Part shown: one piece after another, positions 1 through 9,312 of the stretch
Position numbering within the stretch: position 1 is the first letter of the stretch
Layout of the letters: each line of letters begins with the position of its first letter
DNA from: Proteus sp. FME41
GTDB taxonomy: Bacteria > Pseudomonadota > Gammaproteobacteria > Enterobacterales > Enterobacteriaceae
NCBI RefSeq assembly: GCF_014897315.1
Contig: NZ_JABUYL010000016.1
Coordinates: forward strand, 1 to 64,000
Length of the DNA stretch: 64,000 bases
Reading direction: 5' to 3'
Notes under the pieces: generated by a model
What the model was told of the DNA's origin: nothing
The model's database searches: none
What the model saw: only the letters and a program-made list of their open reading frames with translations
Program-made: the position numbers and the translations under genes

Positions 1-74
1 TCAAGTAAAACATCACACCCTTGTACAGTAAGATGATAGCGATTGTGTCCATTAAACCTAGCCATATTCTCCAT
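1..74 (-). CDS. Partial CDS, N-terminus of a probable type VI secretion tip protein (VgrG family)
   Basis: Reading the minus strand from 74, ATG is followed by an open frame to the window edge: MENMARFNGHNRYHLTVQGC, then DVLL. An AGAG ribosome-binding sequence lies about 9 nt before the ATG. The pattern NRYHLTVQGCDVLL resembles the first strand of VgrG proteins of enteric type VI secretion systems, which form the puncturing tip and can carry effectors. Only about 24 residues are visible, so the assignment rests on recalled resemblance. A second ATG three codons downstream is an alternative start. The rest of the gene, and any effector/immunity genes, lie to the left of the window. Confidence 0.45.
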   Translation of the reverse strand, partial: MENMARFNGHNRYHLTVQGCDVLL

Positions 75-705
75 TTTTACATTCTCTTTTTTATGTATTT
101 AATTGATCACCATAAAACACGCTACCGCCCTTTGCCGTAAACCAAAGCACATAAGGCGTAATGCCAATTTATTATCCACAGCATCATTTTTAGCCAATAA
201 AACAGCATATTTAAACAATACCACCAATAAATTAAGCCAAACATATCATGATAGATAAATTAAATTAAACATATTTATTTTTAAATGTGATTTAATAGTA
301 AAAAAATAGGAATAAATAAGTAGTTATTCTTATTTATATTGGTAATGTATTTATAGCTCATTTTTTACGAATAATTACCAAAAAATAATACTTTATTTAA
401 ATACAGTTAGTTACATAAAAATAATCTAACTTTGATGAGATGAAGGATATTAATAGAATATTTGAAATGAAATTTAATTGGATATAGAGAACTCACAACA
501 TAAATATATCTAATTACTCCAGATATGTGTAAACCACAAAAAACATTATAATTATTTATCTATATATGCATGCTATGTGAAAACATTAAGGTGGCTTTTT
601 AATTTTATCCAATAAAAAAACGGGCTTTGTTAATTGATAACAAAACCCGTCAATAAAAATAAAAGCAAATTAGATAAAATTAATTTTATTTCAATAAGTT
701 AATAA
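75..705. other. AT-rich intergenic region without a supported gene
   Basis: About 630 nt of very AT-rich sequence separate the VgrG-like gene from dcuC. No open frame with a ribosome-binding site and plausible protein was seen. It holds the 5' region of the vgrG-like gene, a lone DnaA-box-like nonamer TTATCCACA at 172-180, and the dcuC terminator at its right end. Its length and composition are typical of DNA next to secretion-effector loci. Confidence 0.5.
614..650 (-). terminator. Rho-independent terminator of dcuC
   Basis: Read on the minus strand, a stem of about 13 bp (one G-U pair; arms at 620-632 and 638-650) encloses a short AT loop and is followed by a run of seven T (614-620). It lies about 55 nt beyond the dcuC stop codon. 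Confidence 0.85.
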
Positions 706-2067
706 TTAACCTAAAGTACTGGGTACAAGAATTTCAGTCGCAACAATAACAATAACCAGACCCACTAATACAGGAACAGAAACACGCTTCATCACTTCAA
801 ACGGTGAAATTTTTGCCATACCCGATACTGCCACTACCACACCAGAAACGGGTGATAATGTACGGCCTAAGTTTGAAGCTTGTAACATAGGAATAGTTAA
901 ATAAGCAGGGTTAACACCCATGTTGCTGGCTAAGCGAGGAATTAATTCAACGAAAGCGTAAAATGGTGCGTTACCAGAGCCTGTGGTCATTGCAGCTAAC
1001 ATGGTAATTAATACCAGAGCAATCATCATAACAATCGCACCTGAGCCTAATGACTGAGCCCCTTCAATTAACGCATTAATAAAGCCAACGGTCGTTAAGC
1101 CTTGAGCAAATACCCCTGCAGCGACTAATAACATAACAACTTGAGCAAATGCATCTGCCATACCGCGATAAGCAACTTCTAAGCCTTCAAAAACCTGTTT
1201 TGCACTGAAGCTGCGAATAAATTCGATAATAGCCGCTAAAATCATACAAATGATAATAATGGCAACAATATGAAGCTCTGGTAACCATTTACCATCAAAA
1301 ACTAAAACACCGATAATAGGTGTGAAAGGTAAAATCGCATAGAAACTGGGTGCGTGAGTTTTAATTTCATTCACATCTAACATTTCTGTTTCGATATGCT
1401 CTTTACGGTCAAGATAACGCTGCCAGAAGAAGTGGGCAATACACATACCAATAATTGCAGCAATAGAGATAGGTAATGTGGTTTTAAAGGCAAAATCAAT
1501 GAGCGACATTTGAGAAGCTTCAGCGGCTAAAATAACATCACCCGACGTTGGCGCTAAAATAATAGAAGCTGGAGATGCGCAAATTGCAGCAGCGGCACCG
1601 CGACTAATTCCCATATTCACCATAACAGGGAATAGCGTTGCCATTAACAACACCCCTAAACCTGTTGCTGATGAAACCGCCAGTGACATCAAACATGCCA
1701 CAATGTAAGCCGCAACCATCAGAAGATAAGGTGAGTTAATCATTTTTAATGGACGTGATGCTAATTTTACCACCACATCGTTGGCACCAATATGCGTCAT
1801 ATAAGCGGCAAAGCCACACAGTATCATGATCATCATACCTAAATCGCCACCACGGCTCATTAGTAGATTTTTCACATACTCAACGATATCAATTAAACCA
1901 TACCCTGTTGCGGCTGCGCTTGGTGGTAAAACAGCCCTTCCCATAATAACACTGATGATCAGTAATAACAGACCACCCGTCATTAAAACACCCGTTGGTG
2001 AATAGCCTTTTACAATATAACGTCCAACACCTACAGCAACGAAGGCGCCGATAAGAATTTCGATCAT
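706..2067 (-). CDS. dcuC: Anaerobic C4-dicarboxylate carrier DcuC
   Basis: This 453-residue inner-membrane protein is close to E. coli DcuC over its whole length, including long shared blocks such as LLMSRGGDLGMMIM, SSATGLGVLLMATLFP and SNLGRTLSPVSGVVVAV. DcuC exports succinate, or exchanges it for fumarate, during anaerobic growth and fumarate respiration. The sequence is almost entirely hydrophobic segments. The ATG at 2067 has AGGAAA about 7 nt upstream. The gene is monocistronic: asmA upstream ends in its own terminator. An FNR-like site upstream fits anaerobic induction. A second, more distant DcuC-family protein is encoded at 34278-35645. Confidence 0.95.
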   Translation of the reverse strand: MIEILIGAFVAVGVGRYIVKGYSPTGVLMTGGLLLLIISVIMGRAVLPPSAAATGYGLIDIVEYVKNLLMSRGGDLGMMIMILCGFAAYMTHIGANDVVVKLASRPLKMINSPYLLMVAAYIVACLMSLAVSSATGLGVLLMATLFPVMVNMGISRGAAAAICASPASIILAPTSGDVILAAEASQMSLIDFAFKTTLPISIAAIIGMCIAHFFWQRYLDRKEHIETEMLDVNEIKTHAPSFYAILPFTPIIGVLVFDGKWLPELHIVAIIIICMILAAIIEFIRSFSAKQVFEGLEVAYRGMADAFAQVVMLLVAAGVFAQGLTTVGFINALIEGAQSLGSGAIVMMIALVLITMLAAMTTGSGNAPFYAFVELIPRLASNMGVNPAYLTIPMLQASNLGRTLSPVSGVVVAVSGMAKISPFEVMKRVSVPVLVGLVIVIVATEILVPSTLG

Positions 2068-2179
2068 TTATATTTCCTGTCTAAAAATAGTTATTTATAA
2101 AATGAAGTTTTTTATTTTTATCATCATTTTTGCGTTTAGTGCGATTGACACACTCTGCCCAAAGGCAACGTTGCAGTGT

Positions 2180-2193
2180 ATGACATATATCAA
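2180..2193 (-). promoter_or_regulatory. FNR-like site upstream of dcuC
   Basis: On the minus strand the sequence TTGATATATGTCAT matches the FNR consensus TTGAT-N4-ATCAA with one perfect half and a second half of 3/5. Its centre is about 120 nt upstream of the dcuC start, so a class II promoter would give a leader of roughly 80 nt. E. coli dcuC is activated by FNR. A short palindrome GCAACGTTGC (2165-2174) lies beside it. Confidence 0.5.
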
Positions 2194-2276
2194 AAAAAAC
2201 GACTATTTTTTTACATAGGCATAGCACAAATGCTTACTTTTCATTCAAAACATAAATTAAATGATAGATATAAAGC

Positions 2277-2310
2277 AAAAAGCACACGATTATCAAAATA
2301 GTGTGCTTTT
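2277..2310 (-). terminator. Terminator of the udk-dcd-asmA unit
   Basis: An inverted repeat AAAAGCACAC/GTGTGCTTTT (arms 2278-2287 and 2301-2310, 13-nt loop) lies 34 nt after the asmA stop. A-tract and T-tract flanks would let it act in either direction. Confidence 0.8.
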
Positions 2311-2343
2311 ATTCAGAGTGTGATGAAGTTAAAATTTGTGAGA

Positions 2344-4275
2344 TTAGATTTTCTTCAATAACTGATTCAATGCTTTGACTTCTGGGCTATCAGCATCTTG
2401 CTTATTAAGCCAGTTATCGATAGCTTGCTTCGCTTTTTGCTGTAATTGATCACGCAGTAATTTTTCAACGTTAAACTCATATTGAACCGCATTCCAATCA
2501 CCATAAAGCCTTAACGGAATATCAATTTTAGCAAGCTGGCGAATTAACTCATTTTCTTTACCCCAGCCTTTTTTAATATTGACCAACAACACCACATCCA
2601 AATCATGACGTTGAAGGTTAACTTTACCCTGCCCTTTAATTTGATAAGCCTCTGCCTGAGCATCTAACGCATTAACAGTAACTTGCCCTTTAGGGGCTAA
2701 TTTAAATTGGGCAATCACATTATCGGCTTGAGTAAAACTTTCAATATCTTCGGGATAAACAACTTTATCTGTAGCCTGAGCCACTGATTGCTGAATAACC
2801 TGAGGCACATTTAACCCTTGCATTTTAAATTGAGTTAATGAGGTATCAAGTTTACCCTGCCAGTGGTTAAAAAAGGCATTTCGGTTATACCCAGCACCTT
2901 CCAAATTTCCTTTCGCTGAAATCAATCCACTGAAATTCTCTGGCTGATTAAAAACACGTAATAGTGGCTGTAACGGGATATTGTTCATTGTAATATCCAT
3001 ACTGATATGTGCTGGCACAATACCTGTTGAAATTACAGTAGGAAGTGAAAAATCACCGTTAAGAATTTGCCCTGTTAATGTTTGAATGTTTAGCGAGTGA
3101 GGATTATTTAACGCTTCAATTTTAAAATTATTAATTTCTAATTCTTTATACAGAAGCTTATTTAACGCTAGCTTCAACGTAAATTCGACATCACCCCAGT
3201 GAGTTAAATCATATTCTTTATTTTCGACGGCCACTGAAGTAATAATGGGTTTTGCCATAATAGTGGCATTTGGTGCAGGTGCAGCGTGTGCGGTATTAAA
3301 TAATGAAAATGATGATGTATTATCCGTCATCGGCTTCAATAATACCGTTTCTGCCGTTTTAGCTTCAGCTAACTCTGGCAACAAGGTATTTAAATTTAAT
3401 TGCTCACCGGTTAAATCAACCTGATAACGTGTTTTATTGGCGAACTCCGCACTGACATTACCGTGTAATTGGCTGTCATTAGCTGTGAGATTTAAATTAT
3501 CAAAGGAAATTCGTCTAACACCTTCATTTCTAATCGTAAAATCTGAGGTTAAACTTCCTGCGATGCCATTTTCAGGGATCCCTATTCCTAATAAAGCATA
3601 ATCTAACTGCGTAATATTCCCGTTAATTTGATAAGGATATGTATTCATATCCGCATTAGCGATAACATTCAACGTGACCTCACGACGATCACGATTCACT
3701 TTCGTGCTCATCTCAAGATTAACTTGTTTTTTATCATCGGTTTTCAACGACAAATTAATATCGCGTAAATTAAGTTGCTCACCGTCTTTCATTTGCCAAA
3801 TGATTAAGCTGTCTGAAATTTTCACTTTAGCAATATTTAATTGCCAACTATGAGTTCTGGGTTCAATAACAGGATGAGAGGTTTCTTTAGGCGTAGAAGG
3901 CGGTACTATCTTAGGAATAGCTTTACTTTCAGGTGTTTGACGAACAACAGCACCTTTAAGCATCACTTCTTTTACTTCAAGTTGATGAGAGAAAAGCGGA
4001 AATAGTTCAACATCCAGACGCATATTATCTGCCGTAATTAAAGGCATTTCCGCACCCGGTGCCGTCAATGACATTTTACCACTGATGATGCTGAGTTTTG
4101 GCCAAACATGCCAACGCATATCGTCTTGTAATGTGAGTTTATAACCGCTTTGTTTTTCGACTCTCTCAACGAGATATCCACGGAAATCATTGGGGTTAAT
4201 GAGTAGAACTAACGCTGTTAAGCCTGCCAAAATAACCACAAGCAAAATAGCCAGTGTTGTCAGAAACCTTTTCAT
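2344..4275 (-). CDS. asmA: AsmA family outer-membrane assembly / lipid-transport protein
   Basis: This 643-residue protein matches E. coli AsmA (617 aa) at both ends. It has an N-terminal hydrophobic anchor at residues 5-27 followed by INPNDFRGYLVERVEKQSGY, then RWHVWPKLSIISGKMSLTAPG and the C-terminal AsmA domain. AsmA-family proteins are anchored in the inner membrane with a large periplasmic domain and influence outer-membrane lipid and porin assembly. An Ala/Pro-rich insertion near residues 310-345 accounts for the extra length. ATG at 4275; dcd ends 47 nt upstream on the same strand, the conserved udk-dcd-asmA order of enterics. Confidence 0.93.
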   Translation of the reverse strand: MKRFLTTLAILLVVILAGLTALVLLINPNDFRGYLVERVEKQSGYKLTLQDDMRWHVWPKLSIISGKMSLTAPGAEMPLITADNMRLDVELFPLFSHQLEVKEVMLKGAVVRQTPESKAIPKIVPPSTPKETSHPVIEPRTHSWQLNIAKVKISDSLIIWQMKDGEQLNLRDINLSLKTDDKKQVNLEMSTKVNRDRREVTLNVIANADMNTYPYQINGNITQLDYALLGIGIPENGIAGSLTSDFTIRNEGVRRISFDNLNLTANDSQLHGNVSAEFANKTRYQVDLTGEQLNLNTLLPELAEAKTAETVLLKPMTDNTSSFSLFNTAHAAPAPNATIMAKPIITSVAVENKEYDLTHWGDVEFTLKLALNKLLYKELEINNFKIEALNNPHSLNIQTLTGQILNGDFSLPTVISTGIVPAHISMDITMNNIPLQPLLRVFNQPENFSGLISAKGNLEGAGYNRNAFFNHWQGKLDTSLTQFKMQGLNVPQVIQQSVAQATDKVVYPEDIESFTQADNVIAQFKLAPKGQVTVNALDAQAEAYQIKGQGKVNLQRHDLDVVLLVNIKKGWGKENELIRQLAKIDIPLRLYGDWNAVQYEFNVEKLLRDQLQQKAKQAIDNWLNKQDADSPEVKALNQLLKKI

Positions 4276-4322
4276 ATAATTACCCGTTTAGTGAAATCTG
4301 ATAATGATGATTATAAAGATAG

Positions 4323-4904
4323 TTAATCTTCACTAATCCGACTACCTACTGCACCTTGTTGATTTTTATATTTAGCATCTTGACGACGATTATAAGGTCT
4401 ATCAGCAGAGCCAGACATTGGTTCAAAACTTAATGCACCAATTACCATACCCGGTCTTAATGCAAGAGGAAGTTTACCTGAATTAAAAAATTCTAATACG
4501 ATTTGCCCATGCCAACCAGGATCAATGCGATGAGCCGTCACATGTACCATTAAACCTAAGCGTGCTAATGATGAGCGTCCATCTAACCACCCCACCACAT
4601 TATCAGGTAATGTGACCGATTCCAGCGTTACCGCCAATGCTAATTCACCTGGGTGTAAATAAAATGCTTCACCTTCAGGTAAAACAATTTCATCACTCAT
4701 TACACGTTCTAACGCAGCATTCACTTCGGCTTTAGGGCCACTTAAATCAATATAAGGTGCAGTATGACCTAGGAAAACACGGAATTGGTTCCCTAAGCGA
4801 ACATCTGCTGTTGCGCCGTTAATTCGCTCGACGGGCGGGCGGGGTTCGATGACTAATTTACCCTCATCTAGCCACTGAATAATATCACGGTCGCATAATC
4901 GCAT
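4323..4904 (-). CDS. dcd: dCTP deaminase
   Basis: This 193-residue protein has the length of E. coli Dcd. It hydrolyses dCTP to dUTP and ammonia, supplying most dUMP for thymidylate synthesis. Recognisable blocks are [17 protein letters not shown] at the start, [20 protein letters not shown], and [19 protein letters not shown], which contains active-site and nucleotide-binding residues of the homotrimer. The ATG at 4904 has AAGGAA about 8 nt upstream. It lies between udk and asmA. The 67-nt gap to udk holds a strong hairpin, so expression relative to udk may be modulated there. Confidence 0.97.
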   Translation of the reverse strand: MRLCDRDIIQWLDEGKLVIEPRPPVERINGATADVRLGNQFRVFLGHTAPYIDLSGPKAEVNAALERVMSDEIVLPEGEAFYLHPGELALAVTLESVTLPDNVVGWLDGRSSLARLGLMVHVTAHRIDPGWHGQIVLEFFNSGKLPLALRPGMVIGALSFEPMSGSADRPYNRRQDAKYKNQQGAVGSRISED

Positions 4905-4928
4905 TTTATTTCCTTTTTCAAATTAAAC

Positions 4929-4957
4929 AGGCAGTTTCATCATGCATGAAAGCTGCC
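4929..4957 (-). repeat. Hairpin between udk and dcd
   Basis: The arms GGCAGTTTCAT (from 4930) and ATGAAAGCTGCC (to 4957) pair with a single bulged base around a 5-nt loop. On the minus strand it is followed by TGTTTAATTTG rather than a clean T run, so a partial terminator or a processing/stability hairpin between udk and dcd is more likely than a full stop. Confidence 0.6.
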
Positions 4958-4971
4958 CACAAATGAACCTA

Positions 4972-5613
4972 TTATTCGCAGAATTGCCCAATTTTTGCTT
5001 TCAAAATATCAATTGCAACGCGGTTTTTACCCCCTCTTGGAACAATAATATCGGCATATTGTTTAGAAGGTTCAATAAACTGGAAGAACATCGGACGAAC
5101 GGTTTTATTATATTGTTCAATGACTGAGTCAAGGCTACGCCCGCGTTCATTTACATCACGTTTAATTCTGCGCATTAAGCAAATATCTAACGGGGTATCA
5201 ACAAAGATAGAAAAATCCATCTCTTCACGCAGGCGCTTATCTGTTAATAACAAGATACCTTCAATAATAATAACTTTTTTGGGTTTAAAAGGAATGGATT
5301 CTGTTTTGCGCGTGTGAGCTACGTAGTCATACTGGGGGAGTTCGATGGCATTTCCTGCTTTTAGTTCACACAAATGTTGGTATAAAAGAGAGTGATCCAT
5401 CGAATTAGGGTGGTCGTAATTAACCTTATATCGTTCTTCCATCGTTAAATCACTTTGGTCACGATAATAACAATCTTCTGGTATCACACCGATATTATGA
5501 TCACCTACTTGCGCTCTTAATTCACGGTAAAGCGTACTCGCAATAAGACTTTTACCCGAAGCAGAGGCTCCAGCGATACCTACAATTGTGCACTGATGTG
5601 CTGTGTCAGCCAT
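4972..5613 (-). CDS. udk: Uridine kinase
   Basis: Uridine/cytidine kinase, which phosphorylates uridine and cytidine to UMP and CMP in pyrimidine salvage. The Walker A motif [11 protein letters not shown] lies at residues 12-22 of the 213-residue form, followed by the family blocks [10 protein letters not shown] and [11 protein letters not shown] chose the ATG at 5613 because the product MADTAHQC then lines up with E. coli Udk (213 aa). A TTG two codons upstream is also in frame. AGG lies about 13 nt before the ATG, a rather long spacing. The gene heads udk-dcd-asmA. Confidence 0.95.
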   Translation of the reverse strand: MADTAHQCTIVGIAGASASGKSLIASTLYRELRAQVGDHNIGVIPEDCYYRDQSDLTMEERYKVNYDHPNSMDHSLLYQHLCELKAGNAIELPQYDYVAHTRKTESIPFKPKKVIIIEGILLLTDKRLREEMDFSIFVDTPLDICLMRRIKRDVNERGRSLDSVIEQYNKTVRPMFFQFIEPSKQYADIIVPRGGKNRVAIDILKAKIGQFCE

Positions 5614-5649
5614 AATCAAAAACCTGGTTTGAAATAAAAAGAGGGATAA

Positions 5650-5723
5650 CGTAATAATATGTAAATATTACGCTAGCGCAGATTATAGTTTTGAAATCAC
5701 TCTGGTTCCAGCGTAAAACCAGA
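5650..5723. repeat. Two inverted repeats upstream of udk
   Basis: CGTAATA (5650-5656) pairs with TATTACG (5666-5672), and TCTGGTT (5701-5707) pairs with AACCAGA (5717-5723). Both lie in the 220-nt gap between apbC and udk, in the likely udk promoter/leader. Their roles (operator or RNA hairpin) cannot be told from sequence. Confidence 0.4.
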
Positions 5724-5764
5724 AATCTATTTGTTTTTTATCAAAAATAGTCGGAAATCACATG

Positions 5765-5796
5765 TAAAAAATGGAAAGCCGAATGACTCTCCATTT
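5765..5796 (-). terminator. Probable terminator of apbC
   Basis: On the minus strand the arms AAATGGA and TCCATTT (5769-5775, 5790-5796) enclose a 14-nt loop and end in a run of six T. It lies about 38 nt past the apbC stop. Confidence 0.65.
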
Positions 5797-5833
5797 AAAT
5801 CAGTAAATAATTCAACGTATTATTTTACTGTAA

Positions 5834-6946
5834 TTACACTGCGCGGAAAGAAATTTCCGTTGGAATTGCATCGCCATCCCAATACATTTGTGCTGAAACC
5901 GTAGACGCAATTTCGCGATAAATATCAGTAAATTCGCCTTCAGGATCACGCATCACTGTAGGTTGCCCGCGGTCTAAGTCTTCACGCAACGAGATATGAA
6001 GAGGTACTTGGCCTAATAATTCACAATGGTATTTTTCTGCCAATTTCGCCGCTCCCCCTGTCCCAAAAATAGGCTCAAGGTGACCACAGTTACTGCAAAT
6101 ATGCGCACTCATGTTTTCAATAATACCTAATACAGGCACATTGACTTTTTTAAACATGACAATCCCTTTCATCGCATCCACCAGCGCAATATCTTGTGGT
6201 GTTGTTACTACAACCGCCGCAGTTACAGGGATATTTTGGGATAAGGTTAATTGAATATCACCTGTTCCCGGTGGCATATCGATAACCAGATAATCCAAGT
6301 CAGGCCACAGCGTATCTTGAAGCATCTGCATCAATGCTTTGCTTGCCATAGGGCCACGCCACACCATTGCATTATCGTCAGTCACTAAATAACCAATAGA
6401 ATTAGACGCTAAACCATAAGCCATAATTGGCGCCATATGTTGTCCATCAGGAGACGTTGGACGCTCCATTGTGGTACCCAACATATTAGGAATAGACGGC
6501 CCGTAAATATCCGCATCCAGAATACCGACTTTAGCGCCTTCTTGTGCGAGTGCTAAAGCAAGGTTAACGGCTGTACTTGATTTACCTACACCACCTTTAC
6601 CAGAACTGACCGCAAGAATATTACGTACACCATTTACACCAGGCAGATCATTTGCACGACGTAAAGTAGAAATATTATGCTTGAGTTTCCATTCGATGGC
6701 GCTTGCGCCAGTGATCTGACGAAGTTCCGCTGTTTTTTCTTCGATTAGCACTTGGAAAGGTTTTTTCCAAACAAATGGCATGACTAATTCGATATGAAGA
6801 ACATCGTCAATCATTGCACATTGATGTAATGCTTTTAAAGAAAGCAGATTACGTTTCAATGTCGGGTGTTCAAAAGTAGACAAGACACCTGAAACTTTTT
6901 CATTCAGAATCTCAGGGGTGGTCTGCTCGGGGGATTTTTCACTCAT
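5834..6946 (-). CDS. apbC: Iron-sulfur cluster carrier protein ApbC/Mrp
   Basis: A 370-residue P-loop ATPase that binds and transfers [4Fe-4S] clusters to apo-enzymes. An N-terminal MIP18/DUF59-like segment (about residues 10-90) precedes the MinD/Mrp ATPase domain with the deviant Walker A SSGKGGVGKSS, the switch DADIYGPSIP and the block VIDMPPGTGD. A CxxC cluster-binding pair is visible in HICSNCG. I chose the ATG at 6946 because GAGAGGAG ends about 6 nt upstream. An upstream in-frame ATG at 6967 would add seven residues and has no such site. It is divergent from metG, as in E. coli. Confidence 0.96.
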   Translation of the reverse strand: MSEKSPEQTTPEILNEKVSGVLSTFEHPTLKRNLLSLKALHQCAMIDDVLHIELVMPFVWKKPFQVLIEEKTAELRQITGASAIEWKLKHNISTLRRANDLPGVNGVRNILAVSSGKGGVGKSSTAVNLALALAQEGAKVGILDADIYGPSIPNMLGTTMERPTSPDGQHMAPIMAYGLASNSIGYLVTDDNAMVWRGPMASKALMQMLQDTLWPDLDYLVIDMPPGTGDIQLTLSQNIPVTAAVVVTTPQDIALVDAMKGIVMFKKVNVPVLGIIENMSAHICSNCGHLEPIFGTGGAAKLAEKYHCELLGQVPLHISLREDLDRGQPTVMRDPEGEFTDIYREIASTVSAQMYWDGDAIPTEISFRAV

Positions 6947-7135
6947 CCCGGCTCCTCTCGTTTTCATTATTTATTAAATATATGAGTACACCTATCATAT
7001 CAGATAGTAGATGACTACGATAATGCCTTACCTCAATTTGCTAACTGAAATTTCTCTTGCAAAAACTCAATTATTGCCCTAGCGACATCAAGACGGATCG
7101 GTTACCATCAAAGACCCTTTTATTAATTTTATGGA

Positions 7136-7150
7136 AGTAAGATCCTTACT
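7136..7150 (+). repeat. Small hairpin abutting the metG start codon
   Basis: AGTAAG-ATC-CTTACT is a perfect 6-bp stem with a 3-nt loop that ends at the base before the metG ATG (7151). The only Shine-Dalgarno-like sequence (GGAAG, 7133-7137) overlaps its left arm and would otherwise be an unusually distant 13 nt from the ATG. Confidence 0.45.
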
Positions 7151-9178
7151 ATGTCTCACGTCGCGAATAAATTATTGGTAACCTGCGCGTTACCTTATGC
7201 TAACGGTTCAATTCATCTCGGTCATATCCTTGAGCACATTCAGGCAGATATCTGGGTCCGTTATCAGCGAATGCGCGGCAAAGAAGTTCATTTCATCTGC
7301 GCTGACGATGCCCACGGCACACCTATTATGCTGAAAGCACAACAACTGGGTATTACCCCAGAAGCGATGATTGAAGAAATGAGCAAAGAACATCAACAGG
7401 ATTTTGCTGGTTTCAATATTAGTTACGACAATTATCACTCTACACACAGTGATGAGAGCCGTGAGCTATCGACAAAAATTTATCTGGCACTGAAAAAAAA
7501 TGGTCACATCAAAAGCAAAACGATTTCTCAGCTTTATGATGAAGAAAAAGGGATGTTCTTACCTGACCGCTTTGTAAAAGGCACTTGCCCTAAATGTAAA
7601 GCCGAAGACCAATATGGCGATAACTGTGAAGTGTGTGGCTCCACCTACAGCCCAACAGAATTAATTAATCCACGATCTGTTGTTTCAGGCTCAACCCCTG
7701 TAATGCGTGAAACTGAACACTACTTCTTTGACTTACCTGCATTTAGCAACATGTTACAAGCATGGATACGTTCTGGCGCACTGCAAGAGCAAGTTGCGAA
7801 CAAAATGCAAGAGTGGTTCGATAGCGGTTTACAGCAGTGGGATATTACTCGTGATTCACCGTATTTCGGCTTTGAAATTCCAGATGCACCGGGTAAATAT
7901 TTTTACGTATGGTTAGATGCTCCTATTGGCTACATGAGTTCATTTTTAAACTTATGTGAAAAACGGGATGATTTAAGTTTTGATGAGTTTTGGAATAAAG
8001 ACAGCAAGACAGATCTTTATCACTTTATTGGTAAAGATATTGTCTATTTCCACAGCTTATTCTGGCCTGCGATGTTAGAAGGCAGTGAATACCGTAAACC
8101 AACCAACCTGTTTGTTCATGGTTATGTCACCGTAAATGGTGCGAAGATGTCAAAATCTCGTGGCACCTTTATTACAGCGCGTGCTTATCTTGATCATTTT
8201 GATGCCGATTGCTTGCGTTATTACTATGCAGCAAAACTTTCATCTCGCATTGACGATATTGATCTAAACTTAGAAGACTTTGTTCAACGTGTAAACAGTG
8301 ACATTGTGAATAAAGTGGTTAACCTTGCATCACGTACCGCAGGTTTTATCAGTAAACGTTTTAATGGAAAATTAGCGGACACCTTAGATGATCCTAAGCT
8401 GTATCAACACTTTGTTGATATGCAAGAAACCATAGCCCAATCTTTTGAAAACCGTGAATTTAGTAAAGCGGTTCGTGAAATTATGGCATTAGCAGATGAA
8501 GCTAACCGTTATATTGATGAAAAAGCACCGTGGGTAGTGGCAAAACAAGAAGGCCAAGATGCACAGTTACAAGCTATCTGCACCATGGGAATTAACTTAT
8601 TCCGCGTGCTGATGACTTACCTGAAACCTGTTTTGCCTTCACTGACAGAGCGTACAGAAGCATTTTTACAAACCCAATTAACTTGGGATGCTCTTGCTCA
8701 ACCGCTGTTAAATCAAGATATCACAAAATTCAAAGCGCTGTTTAACCGCATTGAAATGGATAAAGCTAACGCAATGGTTGAAGCCTCAAAAAGTACCATT
8801 GCACCTGTAAAAGAAGTGACAGGCCCACTAGCGGATGACCCTATTCAAGACACCATTAAGTTTGATGATTTTGCAAAAATAGACATGCGTATCGCTGAAA
8901 TTAAACAAGCAGATTTTGTTGAAGGCTCAGACAAACTGCTAAAATTAATGTTGGATTTAGGTGGTGAGACTCGCCAAGTATTTTCTGGTATTCGTACTGC
9001 ATATCCAGATCCTAAAGTGTTAGAAGGTCGTTTGACGGTAATGGTCGCAAACTTAGCACCTCGTAAAATGCGTTTTGGTATTTCAGAAGGCATGGTAATG
9101 GCAGCAGGCCCTGGCGATAAAGATATCTTCTTACTCAGCCCAGATTCTGGGGCAAAACCAGGTCAGCAAGTAAAATAG
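7151..9178 (+). CDS. metG: Methionyl-tRNA synthetase
   Basis: A 675-residue class I aminoacyl-tRNA synthetase charging tRNA-Met and initiator tRNA. The HIGH-type motif is HLGH in [10 protein letters not shown] near residue 23. The zinc knuckle has two CxxC pairs ([18 protein letters not shown], about residues 146-163). KMSKS is in [10 protein letters not shown]. The C-terminal tRNA-binding/dimerisation domain begins near residue 570 and ends [11 protein letters not shown]. Length equals that of E. coli MetG (677 aa). It is divergent from apbC with about 200 nt between them. Confidence 0.98.
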   Translation: MSHVANKLLVTCALPYANGSIHLGHILEHIQADIWVRYQRMRGKEVHFICADDAHGTPIMLKAQQLGITPEAMIEEMSKEHQQDFAGFNISYDNYHSTHSDESRELSTKIYLALKKNGHIKSKTISQLYDEEKGMFLPDRFVKGTCPKCKAEDQYGDNCEVCGSTYSPTELINPRSVVSGSTPVMRETEHYFFDLPAFSNMLQAWIRSGALQEQVANKMQEWFDSGLQQWDITRDSPYFGFEIPDAPGKYFYVWLDAPIGYMSSFLNLCEKRDDLSFDEFWNKDSKTDLYHFIGKDIVYFHSLFWPAMLEGSEYRKPTNLFVHGYVTVNGAKMSKSRGTFITARAYLDHFDADCLRYYYAAKLSSRIDDIDLNLEDFVQRVNSDIVNKVVNLASRTAGFISKRFNGKLADTLDDPKLYQHFVDMQETIAQSFENREFSKAVREIMALADEANRYIDEKAPWVVAKQEGQDAQLQAICTMGINLFRVLMTYLKPVLPSLTERTEAFLQTQLTWDALAQPLLNQDITKFKALFNRIEMDKANAMVEASKSTIAPVKEVTGPLADDPIQDTIKFDDFAKIDMRIAEIKQADFVEGSDKLLKLMLDLGGETRQVFSGIRTAYPDPKVLEGRLTVMVANLAPRKMRFGISEGMVMAAGPGDKDIFLLSPDSGAKPGQQVK

Positions 9179-9210
9179 CAACCAAAATTCATTTGCTAAA
9201 TAAATAAAAG

Positions 9211-9246
9211 GCGGGGTTCTATTAGAGCCCCGCTCTTTTTTTATTG
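9211..9246 (+). terminator. Terminator of metG
   Basis: GCGGGG (9211-9216) pairs with CCCCGC (9228-9233) and is followed by T-rich sequence (TCTTTTTTTT). It begins 33 nt after the metG stop. Confidence 0.85.
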
Positions 9247-9312
9247 TGATCCATAGCACACTTTCAAAATCGGTGTATGATAATTCTGTTAGTTGATTTG
9301 GGACACTTACTT

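Noticed and set aside
172-180. Lone TTATCCACA DnaA box
   Set aside because: A single nonamer in AT-rich DNA is expected by chance; no cluster, GATC sites or replication genes nearby, so not an origin.
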